Positions 44,732-53,661 of a stretch of 64,000 bases of DNA are shown here, in pieces. Below the pieces are notes generated by a model. It ran no database searches, was not told the DNA's origin, and saw only the letters and a list, made by a program, of their open reading frames with translations. The stretch lies in assembly GCA_963675935.2 (NCBI GenBank), contig OY780964.2, positions 620,001-684,000 on the forward strand. The letters are read 5' to 3'. Each line of letters begins with the position of its first letter. Position 1 is the first letter of the stretch. A program made the position numbers and the translations under genes. The DNA is from G963675935 sp963675935. Its GTDB lineage: Bacteria; Planctomycetota; Planctomycetia; Pirellulales; Thermoguttaceae.

Positions 44732-45700
44732 CTAGCCGCTCTTGCCCTTATACAGCTTCCGCTCCAAACTCGGCTGATACGTCGTCCAAGGGCTATCGAC
44801 GTTCGGGTCTTCCTTCATCAAGGTCGAAAACGTGTTGATCTTGGCGTCGAGATTGTCCAGCATCGCCAGGGCGACGGCTTCGAGCGTCATCGGCAACTTC
44901 GGACTCCCGAAGGCGTACTCGCCGTGGTGGCTCAAAATCATGTGCTTCAGCCGCAGCACGGTTTCCGCCGGGATCGGCTCGCCGGAGAGCTTTTCGGCCT
45001 CGGCCGTCTTCGCGGTCAGCATTTCGACAGCCATCACCAAATGGCCGAGCAGTTGGCCTTCGTCGGTGTAACTGAGCCCGTGCTGGAAGCTCAATTCCTC
45101 GGTCTTTCCGAGGTCATGCAAGAACGCGCCCATCAGGAGCAAATCGCGGTCGAGCTGCGGATAGCAAGGACAGACTTGCAGCACCAACTCCATCAGCCCG
45201 ACGATGTGTTCCAACAGTCCGCCGTGATAGGCGTGATGGTTTTTCGTGCCCGCCGGGGCCATCGTCAATCGGGCCATGAGCGATTCGTCCATCAAAAAAC
45301 ACTCGGCAATCGCTTGCAAGGCCGGATTGTTCATCGCGCGGAGGATTTCGCCCAGGCGAACCGTGAGTCGATCGACTGCCACGGCCGGCAGCGGCGTGAA
45401 ATCGGCCGGATCGACCTCCGACGGATCGACCCGACACAACTTCGTGGCGATGACTTGCATCGCGCCTTGGAAGAGCTGCGCCGTGCCCGACACGCGGACG
45501 TAATCGCCGTTGTCGAACGATTTATAAAGCGCTTCGCCGGCGTTCCACAGCCGGGCGGCAATCGAACCGGTGCGATCGGAAAGCTCGACCTGGAGATAGA
45601 GGGCGCCGGCCCGATTCGGACGGAGTTGTTTGTCATTGGCCACGAAAACTTCGTCGATCGATTCTTGATGGGCCAGTTCGTTGATATAGCGTCGGGGCAT
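44732..45700 (-). CDS. YhaM-like OB/HD-domain 3'-5' exoribonuclease
   Basis: A 322-residue protein. Residues ~10-110 form an OB-fold nucleic-acid-binding domain (YLQVELSDRTGSIAARLWNA); residues ~150-290 are an HD phosphohydrolase domain with HHAYHGGLLEHIVGL and GAFLHDLGKTEEL supplying the metal ligands. The layout and length match YhaM/CbfA proteins of Firmicutes, which trim RNA and ssDNA from the 3' end. It neighbours rnr on the same strand. The nuclease role is inferred from family. Confidence 0.82.
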   Translation of the reverse strand: MPRRYINELAHQESIDEVFVANDKQLRPNRAGALYLQVELSDRTGSIAARLWNAGEALYKSFDNGDYVRVSGTAQLFQGAMQVIATKLCRVDPSEVDPADFTPLPAVAVDRLTVRLGEILRAMNNPALQAIAECFLMDESLMARLTMAPAGTKNHHAYHGGLLEHIVGLMELVLQVCPCYPQLDRDLLLMGAFLHDLGKTEELSFQHGLSYTDEGQLLGHLVMAVEMLTAKTAEAEKLSGEPIPAETVLRLKHMILSHHGEYAFGSPKLPMTLEAVALAMLDNLDAKINTFSTLMKEDPNVDSPWTTYQPSLERKLYKGKSG

Positions 45701-45876
45701 GAGGCGGCGGAGGAATGGGAGTTTTGTGAGAAATAGAGAAACAACGGCGGTTTATTGTAGGGGAAGGCCGTCGCGAAAACAATGGCCGGACTTGTGGGGA
45801 CGGTCTTAGGTCTTAGGGCTTGGCCCCAAAACCAAAGCCCAAGCCCTAAGACCCAAAACCTATAAAAACTCCCGCA

Positions 45877-46680
45877 TCACGGATTCCGCGATTCCTCGGC
45901 CTCGCCGGTCATCGGCACGAACTGAACCGGAGCGATCATGGTGCGATGAATACTGCCGTCTGGCCGCTTTTCAATCAGCAACAGTTCTTGAGAGTAACCG
46001 CCCACGGGAATGACCAGCCGGCCGCCGGGCGCAAGTTGGTCGATCAAGGGTTTCGGCACGCGCTCCGGCGCGGCCGCGACCAAGATCGCATCGAACGGCG
46101 CATGTTCGGGCCAACCTTGATAGCCGTCGCCGCAACGGACTGTGACGTTTTCGTAGCCGAGCGCGGCGAGACGATCTCGCGCCGCGATGGCCAAGGGTTC
46201 GAGAATCTCGACGCCGTAAACCTCCTTGCACAGCCCGGCAAGAACCGCCGCCTGATAGCCCGAGCCGACGCCCACCTCCAACACTCGGCTCTCTGCCGAG
46301 AGGCGGGCCGCTTGGGTCATCAGCGCCACGATATACGGTTGCGAGATCGTCTGGCCCAGCCCGATTGGCAACGGACGATCTTCGTAGGCATGGTTCCGCA
46401 TGGACGGCGACACGAATCGTTCGCGGGCGACCCGGCCCATGATGTCCAGCACCTTGGGATCGGTGATGTCGCGGTCGCGGAGTTGCTCCTCGACCATTCG
46501 CCGCCGCGCGACGGCATAGGGATCGTCATCGCGTCGGCTTGGCAAAGGCTGATTGCCCATGCCGGGCGGCACATCGAAGTTGCCAGGCTCGTGGAATGCG
46601 TTGGACCAGAAAGACATGATGGCGCCGACGACGACCGCGGCAGCGAGCAGTGCCGTTGCGATGGCAATGGTTCCCCGCAT
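45877..46680 (-). CDS. pcm: exported or membrane-anchored protein-L-isoaspartate O-methyltransferase
   Basis: A 267-residue protein. The C-terminal ~200 residues are a PCMT: RERFVSPSMRNHAYEDRPLP, the SAM loop LEVGVGSGYQAAVLAGL and GGRLVIPVGGYSQELLLIEK. It repairs isoaspartyl residues by methylation. Unlike the cytosolic enzyme (~210 residues) it begins with a hydrophobic segment ATALLAAAVVVGAIMSFW, a signal or anchor, implying a periplasmic-side location although SAM is cytoplasmic. Topology needs experiment. Confidence 0.9.
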   Translation of the reverse strand: MRGTIAIATALLAAAVVVGAIMSFWSNAFHEPGNFDVPPGMGNQPLPSRRDDDPYAVARRRMVEEQLRDRDITDPKVLDIMGRVARERFVSPSMRNHAYEDRPLPIGLGQTISQPYIVALMTQAARLSAESRVLEVGVGSGYQAAVLAGLCKEVYGVEILEPLAIAARDRLAALGYENVTVRCGDGYQGWPEHAPFDAILVAAAPERVPKPLIDQLAPGGRLVIPVGGYSQELLLIEKRPDGSIHRTMIAPVQFVPMTGEAEESRNP

Positions 46681-46776
46681 GTTTCGGCCGTGCGACCGGT
46701 GGTTTGTTTGAGAGTTGCGATCGTTCCCCGCGCAATTCTAGCTCGCATTTCCACCAACCGTTTAGCTGGCGACAGT

Positions 46777-47046
46777 TCAAGCCGCCATTCGCGCAGGCTC
46801 CAACTCTTCAAACAAATTGATCGTGCGGAGCATGTTGCCCTCGGCGTCGTAAAACTGCACGATGCCGATATCGAGCAGCCACATCGCCATGTAGCCGTCG
46901 ATTTTGTACGTCCGGGCCGAATAACGGCCCTCGTCGATGAGAATGGTTTCGTCGAGGTCCCACGGATGTTCGACGATGACGTCGAAATACCCGAAGGTTC
47001 GGACCACTAATTCACGCACTTCGCCGGGCAAAAGATCCATCCGCAT
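46777..47046 (-). CDS. conserved-looking hypothetical protein
   Basis: An 89-residue soluble protein starting MRMDLLPGEVRELVVRTFGY. AGGAGG eleven bases before this ATG sets the start; two in-frame ATGs further upstream would place the ribosome site inside the gene. It contains GYMAMWLLDIGIVQFYDAEG, perhaps a small beta fold. No family was recognised. It is 96 bases upstream of pcm on the same strand. Confidence 0.55.
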   Translation of the reverse strand: MRMDLLPGEVRELVVRTFGYFDVIVEHPWDLDETILIDEGRYSARTYKIDGYMAMWLLDIGIVQFYDAEGNMLRTINLFEELEPARMAA

Positions 47047-47182
47047 CGCTTTGGCAACCTCCTGTTGCATGGCGCACAAGCACGACCGAGCGAACGCAGA
47101 CTGTACCGAGAAGTCTGCGGCGAATCAAGGCGGAAATATCCCGTCACGACATGGAACACCCCCCGACATACGGATTCCCCTC

Positions 47183-47204
47183 GTTCCCACGCGGAGCGTG
47201 GGAA
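47183..47204. repeat. GGA-core palindrome
   Basis: GTTCCCACGCGGAGCGTGGG then AA, almost the same as 4759-4781. It lies in the 47047-47598 gap, which otherwise holds only the promoter listed next. Confidence 0.75.
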
Positions 47205-47492
47205 TAAGCCATACACCCGCTGCGCGTGAAATCGAACGGCCGAAACCCGATCTTCGCCGCCGGCAAGGTTCCGGGTGGTATCGCTTCGCTCAACCCCCGG
47301 CTAATAGCAGAGAACCCTTCGGGTTCGGATTACACCTCTGATGCGACTTATTGAACCGGTTCAAGGAATTTCTCGAAATAAAATCATGCCACCAAATAGC
47401 TGTCCGCCATATCACCACCCGTGCGAGGGTAAGATTCTGGGCGTTTTAGAGAGAGTTTGTGGCTTTCCTCGGATTCTTTCCCGATATATTAC

Positions 47493-47520
47493 TTGACAGG
47501 TTTTCTGCGTATGTTCTAAT
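47493..47520 (+). promoter_or_regulatory. sigma-70-like promoter of the DUF1559 gene
   Basis: TTGACA (47493-47498) and TCTAAT (47515-47520) with 16-bp spacing, about 80 bases before the start codon. A second TATAAT lies at ~47555. The gene also has a strong AAGGAG site, so high expression is likely. Confidence 0.6.
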
Positions 47521-47598
47521 AATAGCAGTTGTGTCGCCAGAGTTGGCGGCCGGTATAATTCTCATTTTTCGGTGTGAGAACCCCAAGGAGAAGAGGCA

Positions 47599-48660
47599 AT
47601 GAGCCCGAGACCACGTGTGCGGAAAGCGTTTACGTTGGTGGAGTTGCTGGTAGTCATCACCATCATCGGCATTTTGATTGCATTGTTGCTACCCGCTGTG
47701 CAGGCGGCCCGTGAAGCGGCCCGGCGTATCTCCTGCAACAACCAGTTGAAGCAGTTGGGGTTGGCCCTCCATAACTATGGCCAGGCCAACAAGGTCTTCC
47801 CGCCGGGAACGATCAGCAGCCAAACAGGTTCTTCGATCAATGTGTATGGTTCCGATGCCCACGGCACTAGCTGGATTTTGCGGATTTTGCCCTTCATTGA
47901 AGCGGATGCTTTGGCGAAAGGGTGGAACTATAAGGAAGGCATTACCGGCACTACGCCTCTTACCACTGGTGGCTTGAATAATCTGAAGTCGTCCCAGACG
48001 GATGTCAAAGGCCTCTATTGCCCCACGCGACGCAGTACGGTTCGCGCAGGCGTCGACGCCAATAACTCCCTTGATACCTCCAATATAAGTCCTCTTCCCG
48101 GTGGTTGGACGGGTGGCGGAACCGACTACGGCGGATGCTTGGGACGTGGCGTGGGATTCGCCAGCTACGCGATCGTCGATGCCACGGTAGGCGGCGATGC
48201 CAAAATGGTTAATCCCAAAGTGAATGACGTTTATGTCGATGACACTACGAAGCTTTCCGCCAGCACAATATGGGGCATCTTCGGTCAGGTGAATAAGAGC
48301 GCCACCTTCGGTGCGATTCGCGATGGTTTGTCGAACACTATCATGACAGGCGAATTGTCGAGGATTACCTCGAACAGCTCGCCATATAATGCTAGTTCCG
48401 GTCCTACCCTTGGCAAGGATGGCTGGGTCTATGGCGGTCCCTCCTCGACGTTTACCACGGGAGCCTATCCTTCGAGCGGCGGCATCACCTCGCAATCCAA
48501 TAATGGTTACTATGGATCGCCGGGTAGCGACCACTCGAACGGCGCCAACTACGGCATCGCCGACGGCTCGGTGCGATTCCTGGCCACGTCGATGGACGGC
48601 AGCGTGTTCGCTCTGTTGGGCAGCATGGCCGACAACAAACCGATTTCCGTGGGCGAATAA
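47599..48660 (+). CDS. DUF1559 protein with prepilin-type N-terminus
   Basis: A 353-residue protein with the pseudopilin signal KAFTLVELLVVITIIGILIA and LLPAVQAAREAARRISC, and the C-terminal GSDHSNGANYGIADGSVRFL block of the family. The middle is Gly/Ser/Thr/Asn-rich. Strong promoter, AAGGAG nine bases before ATG, and its own terminator: a monocistronic, probably abundant surface protein. It is related to, but clearly different from, the gene at 13477-14556. Confidence 0.93.
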   Translation: MSPRPRVRKAFTLVELLVVITIIGILIALLLPAVQAAREAARRISCNNQLKQLGLALHNYGQANKVFPPGTISSQTGSSINVYGSDAHGTSWILRILPFIEADALAKGWNYKEGITGTTPLTTGGLNNLKSSQTDVKGLYCPTRRSTVRAGVDANNSLDTSNISPLPGGWTGGGTDYGGCLGRGVGFASYAIVDATVGGDAKMVNPKVNDVYVDDTTKLSASTIWGIFGQVNKSATFGAIRDGLSNTIMTGELSRITSNSSPYNASSGPTLGKDGWVYGGPSSTFTTGAYPSSGGITSQSNNGYYGSPGSDHSNGANYGIADGSVRFLATSMDGSVFALLGSMADNKPISVGE

Positions 48661-48696
48661 CCTTCGGATTGACGGTTCGCGAATGTTGAAAGTTCA

Positions 48697-48733
48697 GGGC
48701 GGCGGTCGCCATCTTCGACCGCCGCCCTTTTTC
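48697..48733 (+). terminator. rho-independent terminator of the DUF1559 gene
   Basis: The stem GGGCGGCGGTCG / CGACCGCCGCCC with a 7-base loop is followed directly by TTTTTC. It starts 36 bases after the stop codon. Confidence 0.9.
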
Positions 48734-48849
48734 GTTGCGCCCTTGTTCCCACGCTCCGCGTGGGAACACACCCGTTGCGACGCTCGTGTCCGTCCTGTGA
48801 ACACCACATACCTGAGCGGCGGTGATGAGCAAGTGCGCGGCAGAGCGGG

Positions 48850-50535
48850 CTAGGACCGACGGCTCGGATGCTTCTTCGCCAATTGGCGATGCCGACTTTG
48901 ACGTCGACGGGCCGCAGCGGCCGATTCTTCGCGTCGGTAGCTCCGCACATGCTCCGGATGGGTTTTCGCCCAACGATCCGGCAGTAGCCCACGAAGCTCA
49001 AGCGGATTGGTGATCTGCGGCAGTCGGGTCAACACATCGGTCAAGTACGCCTGCGGGTCGAGATGATGCCGCTTCGCACTGGCCACGAAACTGTAAAGCA
49101 CCGCCGCGGTGCTGCCGCCCTGATCGCTGCCCAAGAATGTCCAATTGCGGCGTCCGAGCGCTTGCTCTTTCAGCGATCGCTCCGTTCGGTTGTTGTCGAT
49201 GGGAATCGCCCCGTTGCCGAGGAACCGCGTCAGCGCCTCCCACTGCCGCAGGCTGTACTTGATCGCAACGGTAATCGGCGACTTCGGCCGCACCACGACC
49301 AACTTGTCGCGTAGCCAATCGGCCAACGCCTCCATGATGGGCGCCGACTTCGCCTGGCGCAACGCCAGTCGTTCGTCGTCCGACATGCCAACCGCCTCGT
49401 GTTCCACAGCGTAAAGCTGCTGAAAGAAAGCCAACGCCTCGTGCGCCAACTGAGGCGAGGTGTCGCGAGCGTCAAAAAACTTCCGCCGGGCGTGCGCGTT
49501 GCAGCCAGCTTCGACAATCGCCCCGCGCGACTCCCAGAATATTCCGTCATAACCACCAAAGGCGTCCGCCTGAAGCACGCCGCGATAGTCCCTCAAAAAC
49601 TTCTGCGGACCATCCCGCTTTCGGTTCGGCGTGTAATCGTAGACAGTGTAGGGATGCCGAGCGTCACCTACATAACTCCAAAACCGACCGGTTCGTGTGT
49701 GGTCCAACTCCGGATCGAGAACTTTCACCGGCGTGTCGTCGGTTCCCAACACGCCGCTGCTCAACGTTCGGCGAATCAGCAGCCGATAGAACGGCGTCAG
49801 GCACTCGGCCGAACCTCGCATCCAGCCCCAAAGCGTGCTGCGACGAATCAGCACCCCATACCGCGCCAAATCGTCTTCCAGACGATACAGCGGCTTGTGC
49901 TGGGCGTATTTCGCATCGATCACATGGGCCAGCAAGCTCGGCCCGGCGACGCTCTTCTCGATCGGTTGCGCCGGCTTCGACGCCGTCACCACTTGTTCCT
50001 GGCATTTCCGGCAGGCGTAGGTGAACCGGGCGTGCTCCTCAATGTACAGCGAAGCGGGAACGTAGGCTAATTGTTCGCTAACCTCTTCGTCGATCTTCTC
50101 CCGCGACTCGCCGCAGCACGGACACACCAATTCCTCCGCGGAAACCGCGTGTTCCACCCGCTTGCGCGGCAAAAACTGCGGCAGCGGCCGACGACCGTGG
50201 CCGCGACGCTTTTGCGTCGATGGCTCCTCGGTGCTTTCCACCGCCGGCGTCGATGATGACGAGGAATCGTTCTGTACCTCGAAAAGATGCTGCTGACGCG
50301 GGTCTTCGGCAAACCGCTCGCGACGATGCCCGAAAATGTGTCGCTTCAACAACGCCAACTCGTGGCTGAGCTTCTCGATCGTCTGCTGTTGGGCAGCGAC
50401 CGTCTGCGACGATTCCTCCAAAGCGGTCAGCAGATGCGATTCCCGACCCAGCAAAGCTTCGATCAGTCGTTGCAAGTCTGGGGTATCCGCCGGCGGCGAA
50501 GATGAGTTCGGTGATGAAGAGACGTTCGCGTTCAT
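48850..50535 (-). CDS. tnpC: IS66-family transposase TnpC
   Basis: A 561-residue transposase starting MNANVSSSPNSSSPPADTPD. The order is a leucine-rich coiled coil (~30-75), the zinc-binding segment VCPCCGE / YACRKCQEQ, the DDE core (LGTDDTPVKVLDPE for the first Asp, LQADAFGGYDG for the second, NRTERSLKEQALGRRN for the Glu), and a C-terminal IS66 domain (YSFVASAKRHHLDPQAYL). Full length and apparently intact. Confidence 0.96.
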   Translation of the reverse strand: MNANVSSSPNSSSPPADTPDLQRLIEALLGRESHLLTALEESSQTVAAQQQTIEKLSHELALLKRHIFGHRRERFAEDPRQQHLFEVQNDSSSSSTPAVESTEEPSTQKRRGHGRRPLPQFLPRKRVEHAVSAEELVCPCCGESREKIDEEVSEQLAYVPASLYIEEHARFTYACRKCQEQVVTASKPAQPIEKSVAGPSLLAHVIDAKYAQHKPLYRLEDDLARYGVLIRRSTLWGWMRGSAECLTPFYRLLIRRTLSSGVLGTDDTPVKVLDPELDHTRTGRFWSYVGDARHPYTVYDYTPNRKRDGPQKFLRDYRGVLQADAFGGYDGIFWESRGAIVEAGCNAHARRKFFDARDTSPQLAHEALAFFQQLYAVEHEAVGMSDDERLALRQAKSAPIMEALADWLRDKLVVVRPKSPITVAIKYSLRQWEALTRFLGNGAIPIDNNRTERSLKEQALGRRNWTFLGSDQGGSTAAVLYSFVASAKRHHLDPQAYLTDVLTRLPQITNPLELRGLLPDRWAKTHPEHVRSYRREESAAAARRRQSRHRQLAKKHPSRRS

Positions 50536-50602
50536 GGCGTCTCTATAGATACACAATGAACCCGACTTATTCCAGAGGGAAAGAATAGTTTTTGTTTGGA
50601 AA

Positions 50603-51007
50603 TCATGAGTGAAGGGCTGGCCGCGGAGAATCATCGCGCGCGCGAGCCACACGATAGAATCGTTTACGCCGCGTAACCCTCCGCGGATCGACGCCATCGA
50701 GCAACATTGCCAATTCGCCGACGCGGATCTCCAATGCCGGCGTTTCGCCCGCTTTGTCAGAGGTGGCTCGCAATGATGGGAAGGTAGATCCTTCCAATCG
50801 CTTGTACCAAAGAACAAGGCCGTCGCCCTGCCAGAAAAGAATCTTCACGCGATCGTGGCGACGATTGAAGAACAGAAATAAATGGCCTGACTCCGGGTTC
50901 TGGCCGATCTCGCTCTCGACCATCGCGGCTAACCCATCAAAACTCCTCCTCATGTCGGTCACGCCCGTGAAGACGAAGATTCGTACCGCCACGGGCAGAC
51001 TTAGCAC
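50603..51007 (-). CDS. tnpB: IS66 accessory protein TnpB (Orf2)
   Basis: A 134-residue protein; the GTG start overlaps the tnpA stop. Conserved blocks VRIFVFTGVTDMRRSFDGLA and FLFFNRRHDRVKILFWQGDG are present. It is slightly longer than usual because about 14 residues (LRATSDKAGETPALE) interrupt the segment between WYKRLEGSTF and GELAMLLDGVD; this insert looks repeat-derived. Needed for transposition in IS66 elements. Confidence 0.92.
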   Translation of the reverse strand: MLSLPVAVRIFVFTGVTDMRRSFDGLAAMVESEIGQNPESGHLFLFFNRRHDRVKILFWQGDGLVLWYKRLEGSTFPSLRATSDKAGETPALEIRVGELAMLLDGVDPRRVTRRKRFYRVARARDDSPRPALHS

Positions 51008-51477
51008 GGCGGGCTCTCCAACACGGCCAAGACTTGCTGCAGCAGTGCAATGTCGCAACCGTGCTCAACGCGAATCAGCGTCCCCCACGGAAGAAGAATC
51101 TCGATGGGCGGTGACGACCTCGACGTGTTGGCCACGTTCGCCGCGATTGGCTCGGCATCCTCCACCAGACGCACGGGCACCAAGCTGCCATCGCCCGCGG
51201 ACTGACACAGCCGCTTACGCTGCCGACGGGACTGCTGGGCTATCGGCTTTGTCTCGGGTTGCGCCGATGTCGACTCCATTGTCGCCAGCGTGGCGATGGC
51301 CTCCGATGGGCGATCCTCTTTTCTCAGCCGTTGTTGCCAGGCGTAGAACGAGGATTCTTTCAGGCCCTCGCGTCGGCAGAAGCCTGCCGCGCTCATCCCG
51401 CTATTCGCCCACAGATCGATTGCCAACTCCCAAAAACGTCTCGCTTCCGCCGGGCTCCGTCGTCGCGCACTGTCCAT
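51001..51477 (-). CDS. tnpA: IS66 accessory protein TnpA (Orf1)
   Basis: A 158-residue protein starting MDSARRRSPAEARRFWELAI. An HTH lies at about 25-55 (GMSAAGFCRREGLKESSFYA, then WQQRL), the usual DNA-binding region of IS66 TnpA. The C-terminus (PIEILLPWGTLIRVEHGCDI) matches the family tail. Translationally coupled to tnpB by a 7-base overlap. Confidence 0.92.
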   Translation of the reverse strand: MDSARRRSPAEARRFWELAIDLWANSGMSAAGFCRREGLKESSFYAWQQRLRKEDRPSEAIATLATMESTSAQPETKPIAQQSRRQRKRLCQSAGDGSLVPVRLVEDAEPIAANVANTSRSSPPIEILLPWGTLIRVEHGCDIALLQQVLAVLESPPC

Positions 51478-51708
51478 GACTGACCTCCTGGATATCGTTT
51501 GCCCCACGATTCCAGAATACCAGACCATGCAAGATGTAGTTCACAGGACGGACACCGACGCTCCGCGTCGGAGAGTTGCGACACGGTCAGGATTTGTCGC
51601 CATGCGCGGACGCGGAGCGTCCGGCCAAGTGCGTTCCCACGCGGAGCATGGGAACGAGAGAAAAATCCTGGGCTATCCTACGAAATCCCTTCAGGATAAA
51701 AACACTTC

Positions 51709-51779
51709 TCACTCCATCGTCACGCTCTTCGCCAGATTTCGAGGCTTGTCGAGGAGCCCCCTAACACAGGCGTAAACGT
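51709..51779 (-). pseudogene. possible remnant of a glmS 3' end
   Basis: On the minus strand the last codons before a TGA read LLDKPRNLAKSVTME, very close to the conserved C-terminus of glucosamine-fructose-6-phosphate aminotransferase (DxPRNLAKSVTVE). The frame upstream loses similarity within a few codons and runs into repeat and IS DNA, so only the tail is left. Palindromes at 51607-51623 and 51633-51655 share this short gap. Confidence 0.45.
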
Positions 51780-51856
51780 CTGGGCTAGAGAAAAGACACT
51801 TGTAACCGTTCACGGATCGGTGGGCGAAAAGTAGCAGGCATACTCTGTGTGGGCCG

Positions 51857-53263
51857 CTAAAAACTTGGTGTAAGGAATGTTTTGTTGTTCGGACAGTTTT
51901 TGTTCCCTTGAAAGGCGATGGCCTGCTGAACAGGGATCGTTAAGCCGAGGTTTTCTCGGATCCACTTCCCCACCGCGGCAACCGGCACGGTGGCAAATGC
52001 TTGTTGTAGGGTGTCCGAGGTTTTGTGCGTAACCGCAGCTCCAATGTTCAGCAGTGATCCGGTCATGCCTCCCTTACTGTGCGTTCCTTGAATACGCTTG
52101 TATTTGCCCAAGAGCGACTCCAAAACCTCACTGCTGCCCAACAGATGCCGCCCTTTTTTGACCCATCGAGATTGTTCCTTGACAAACTGCACAATCCCCG
52201 CTTGCAGGCGAAGACCGCTCGGCGTGCGCGCCAGGAGAAGCAAGCGACTTTTCAATTCCTTGGCCGCATGACAATGATATCCTTTTTTGCGGATGTAACG
52301 GACTGCCTGTTCCGCGACGGCCAGCAGTTCGGTCCAGGCAGCCAACGCCGAACGGTACTCGCTAAGCCACCCCAGTTTCTGCCGCAGCTTCTTGCGATCG
52401 ACCGTCTGCCCGGGAAGGTCTCGCGGGGCGTCCAGGTAGGCCAACGCCCGGCTTCCCCAGTTGACCAACGTGTCCAGATTCATATAGCGTGCCTTGGTTC
52501 GCAAACTGGGCGGAACCAGAAACGCCAATTCCGTCAAGGTGGTTTGTAGCTTCGTGCGGTTGGTGTGGGTGACGAAGGATTGCCACGCTGCATCGTTGTG
52601 CAACTCTCGTTTGAGCAGAATCGCCACCTTGTGCTTGATGTCAAAGACATGCGGCACCCGCCGCGCCACGGGCGAGTGCGCTCGGAACAGAGCCATGCCG
52701 CTTTTTAGTTCCGCGCCTTCGTCGCTGAGGACCGCCGCAGGCACGACGCCCATCTCCTTCCTCGTCGCTTCCAGTTGTTCTGCCACCGCGGTGGCGGTAG
52801 ACTGCCGCATGGGAACCAGTCTCAGCAGCGACAAATCCTCGTGTTCCAAGGGCGCCTTTTTCCGCCGCCACGCCGAAAGCCGTACGCCGACGATCACCAA
52901 GCACTTGTGCGGCCCAAGCTGCACCGTGTGGTCCATAATCCATACCCAATCCGGGGCGGCTTTTTTCTTCCGCAGCAGTTCGAAAAGTCCCAACCGCATC
53001 AGCCACAGACGGCCCGCATTGGCGCAGGGCACCCGCAACACGCCGGTCAGGTATTTTCCCACCAATTGCAGCACGCCCGCCGCGGCGCGCTGACTGGTGG
53101 CCGCCTTCAACACCAAGTCCGCAAACAGCGAGATCATGCCCGTGCCGAATTGGTGCCCGGGCAGCGGCGTTACCTCCAGAGCCGCCGTGGCGGAGTTCGC
53201 GGAAGCCGGACAAGGCTCAGGCTCTTTTTTGTTTTCGGTCTTCATGCGAGATGGGGCTGCCAC
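51857..53263 (-). CDS. DDE-type transposase of the 1702-bp IS, copy 4
   Basis: 468 residues. It differs by GVLRVPC (Val to Leu) and shares YIRKKGYH with copy 3 and SATAALEV with copies 1 and 5. Catalytic blocks intact. Confidence 0.85.
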   Translation of the reverse strand: MAAPSRMKTENKKEPEPCPASANSATAALEVTPLPGHQFGTGMISLFADLVLKAATSQRAAAGVLQLVGKYLTGVLRVPCANAGRLWLMRLGLFELLRKKKAAPDWVWIMDHTVQLGPHKCLVIVGVRLSAWRRKKAPLEHEDLSLLRLVPMRQSTATAVAEQLEATRKEMGVVPAAVLSDEGAELKSGMALFRAHSPVARRVPHVFDIKHKVAILLKRELHNDAAWQSFVTHTNRTKLQTTLTELAFLVPPSLRTKARYMNLDTLVNWGSRALAYLDAPRDLPGQTVDRKKLRQKLGWLSEYRSALAAWTELLAVAEQAVRYIRKKGYHCHAAKELKSRLLLLARTPSGLRLQAGIVQFVKEQSRWVKKGRHLLGSSEVLESLLGKYKRIQGTHSKGGMTGSLLNIGAAVTHKTSDTLQQAFATVPVAAVGKWIRENLGLTIPVQQAIAFQGNKNCPNNKTFLTPSF

Positions 53264-53453
53264 ACTGTTTCTGGGCTTTCTCTTTCCACTTGTGCCGACT
53301 GGCTTTCAGTTCGGCAACGCGTTTTTCCAATTGCCGAATGCGCTGTTTGCGTTTCAAGGCCTTGGTCTTCCACTGATCGCGGCTCTTCTCGAAGAACGCC
53401 AGCAACTTGTGGGGCGGGCTTGAATAACCAATGTCTTCCAAGACGGCTTTCAT
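53217..53453 (-). CDS. small basic coiled-coil protein of the IS (orfA), copy 4
   Basis: The same 78-residue product; the upstream alternative start is GTG, as in copy 1. The leader also differs from other copies (ATTTTATTCC instead of TTTTTGTTCC). Confidence 0.7.
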   Translation of the reverse strand: MKAVLEDIGYSSPPHKLLAFFEKSRDQWKTKALKRKQRIRQLEKRVAELKASRHKWKEKAQKQCGSPISHEDRKQKRA

Positions 53454-53661
53454 GAACAACTCCTTGGTACTCACAAAAACCGTAGTGGAATAAAATACGT
53501 CCTAATGACCAAGACCAGTTTTTGGCACATTCCTCCCTGTTTTTAGCGGCCCATACTCTGTGTGCCGTCCGCGGCGGTGTCATCCATCGTGACGCCTGCC
53601 GGATGTCGGTGCTTGCCGGACCGCCAAAACACGCGGCGAACGGCACACGGAGTGTGGGCCG

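Larger units (their letters stand above)
48786..51555 (-). mobile_element. complete IS66-family element with 8-bp target duplication
   Basis: Ends GTGTCCGTCCTGTGAAC (48786-48802) and its reverse complement (51539-51555) bracket tnpA, tnpB and tnpC. CGACGCTC is duplicated on both sides (48778-48785 and 51556-51563); 8-bp duplications are known for IS66. The restored target CGACGCTCCGCGTCG is itself a TCC-core palindrome. Confidence 0.9.
51851..53552 (-). mobile_element. 1702-bp insertion sequence, copy 4
   Basis: Same 14-bp ends. Target duplication ATACTCTGTGT at 51840-51850 and 53553-53563, a variant target sequence duplicated exactly. Opposite orientation to copies 1-3. Confidence 0.92.
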
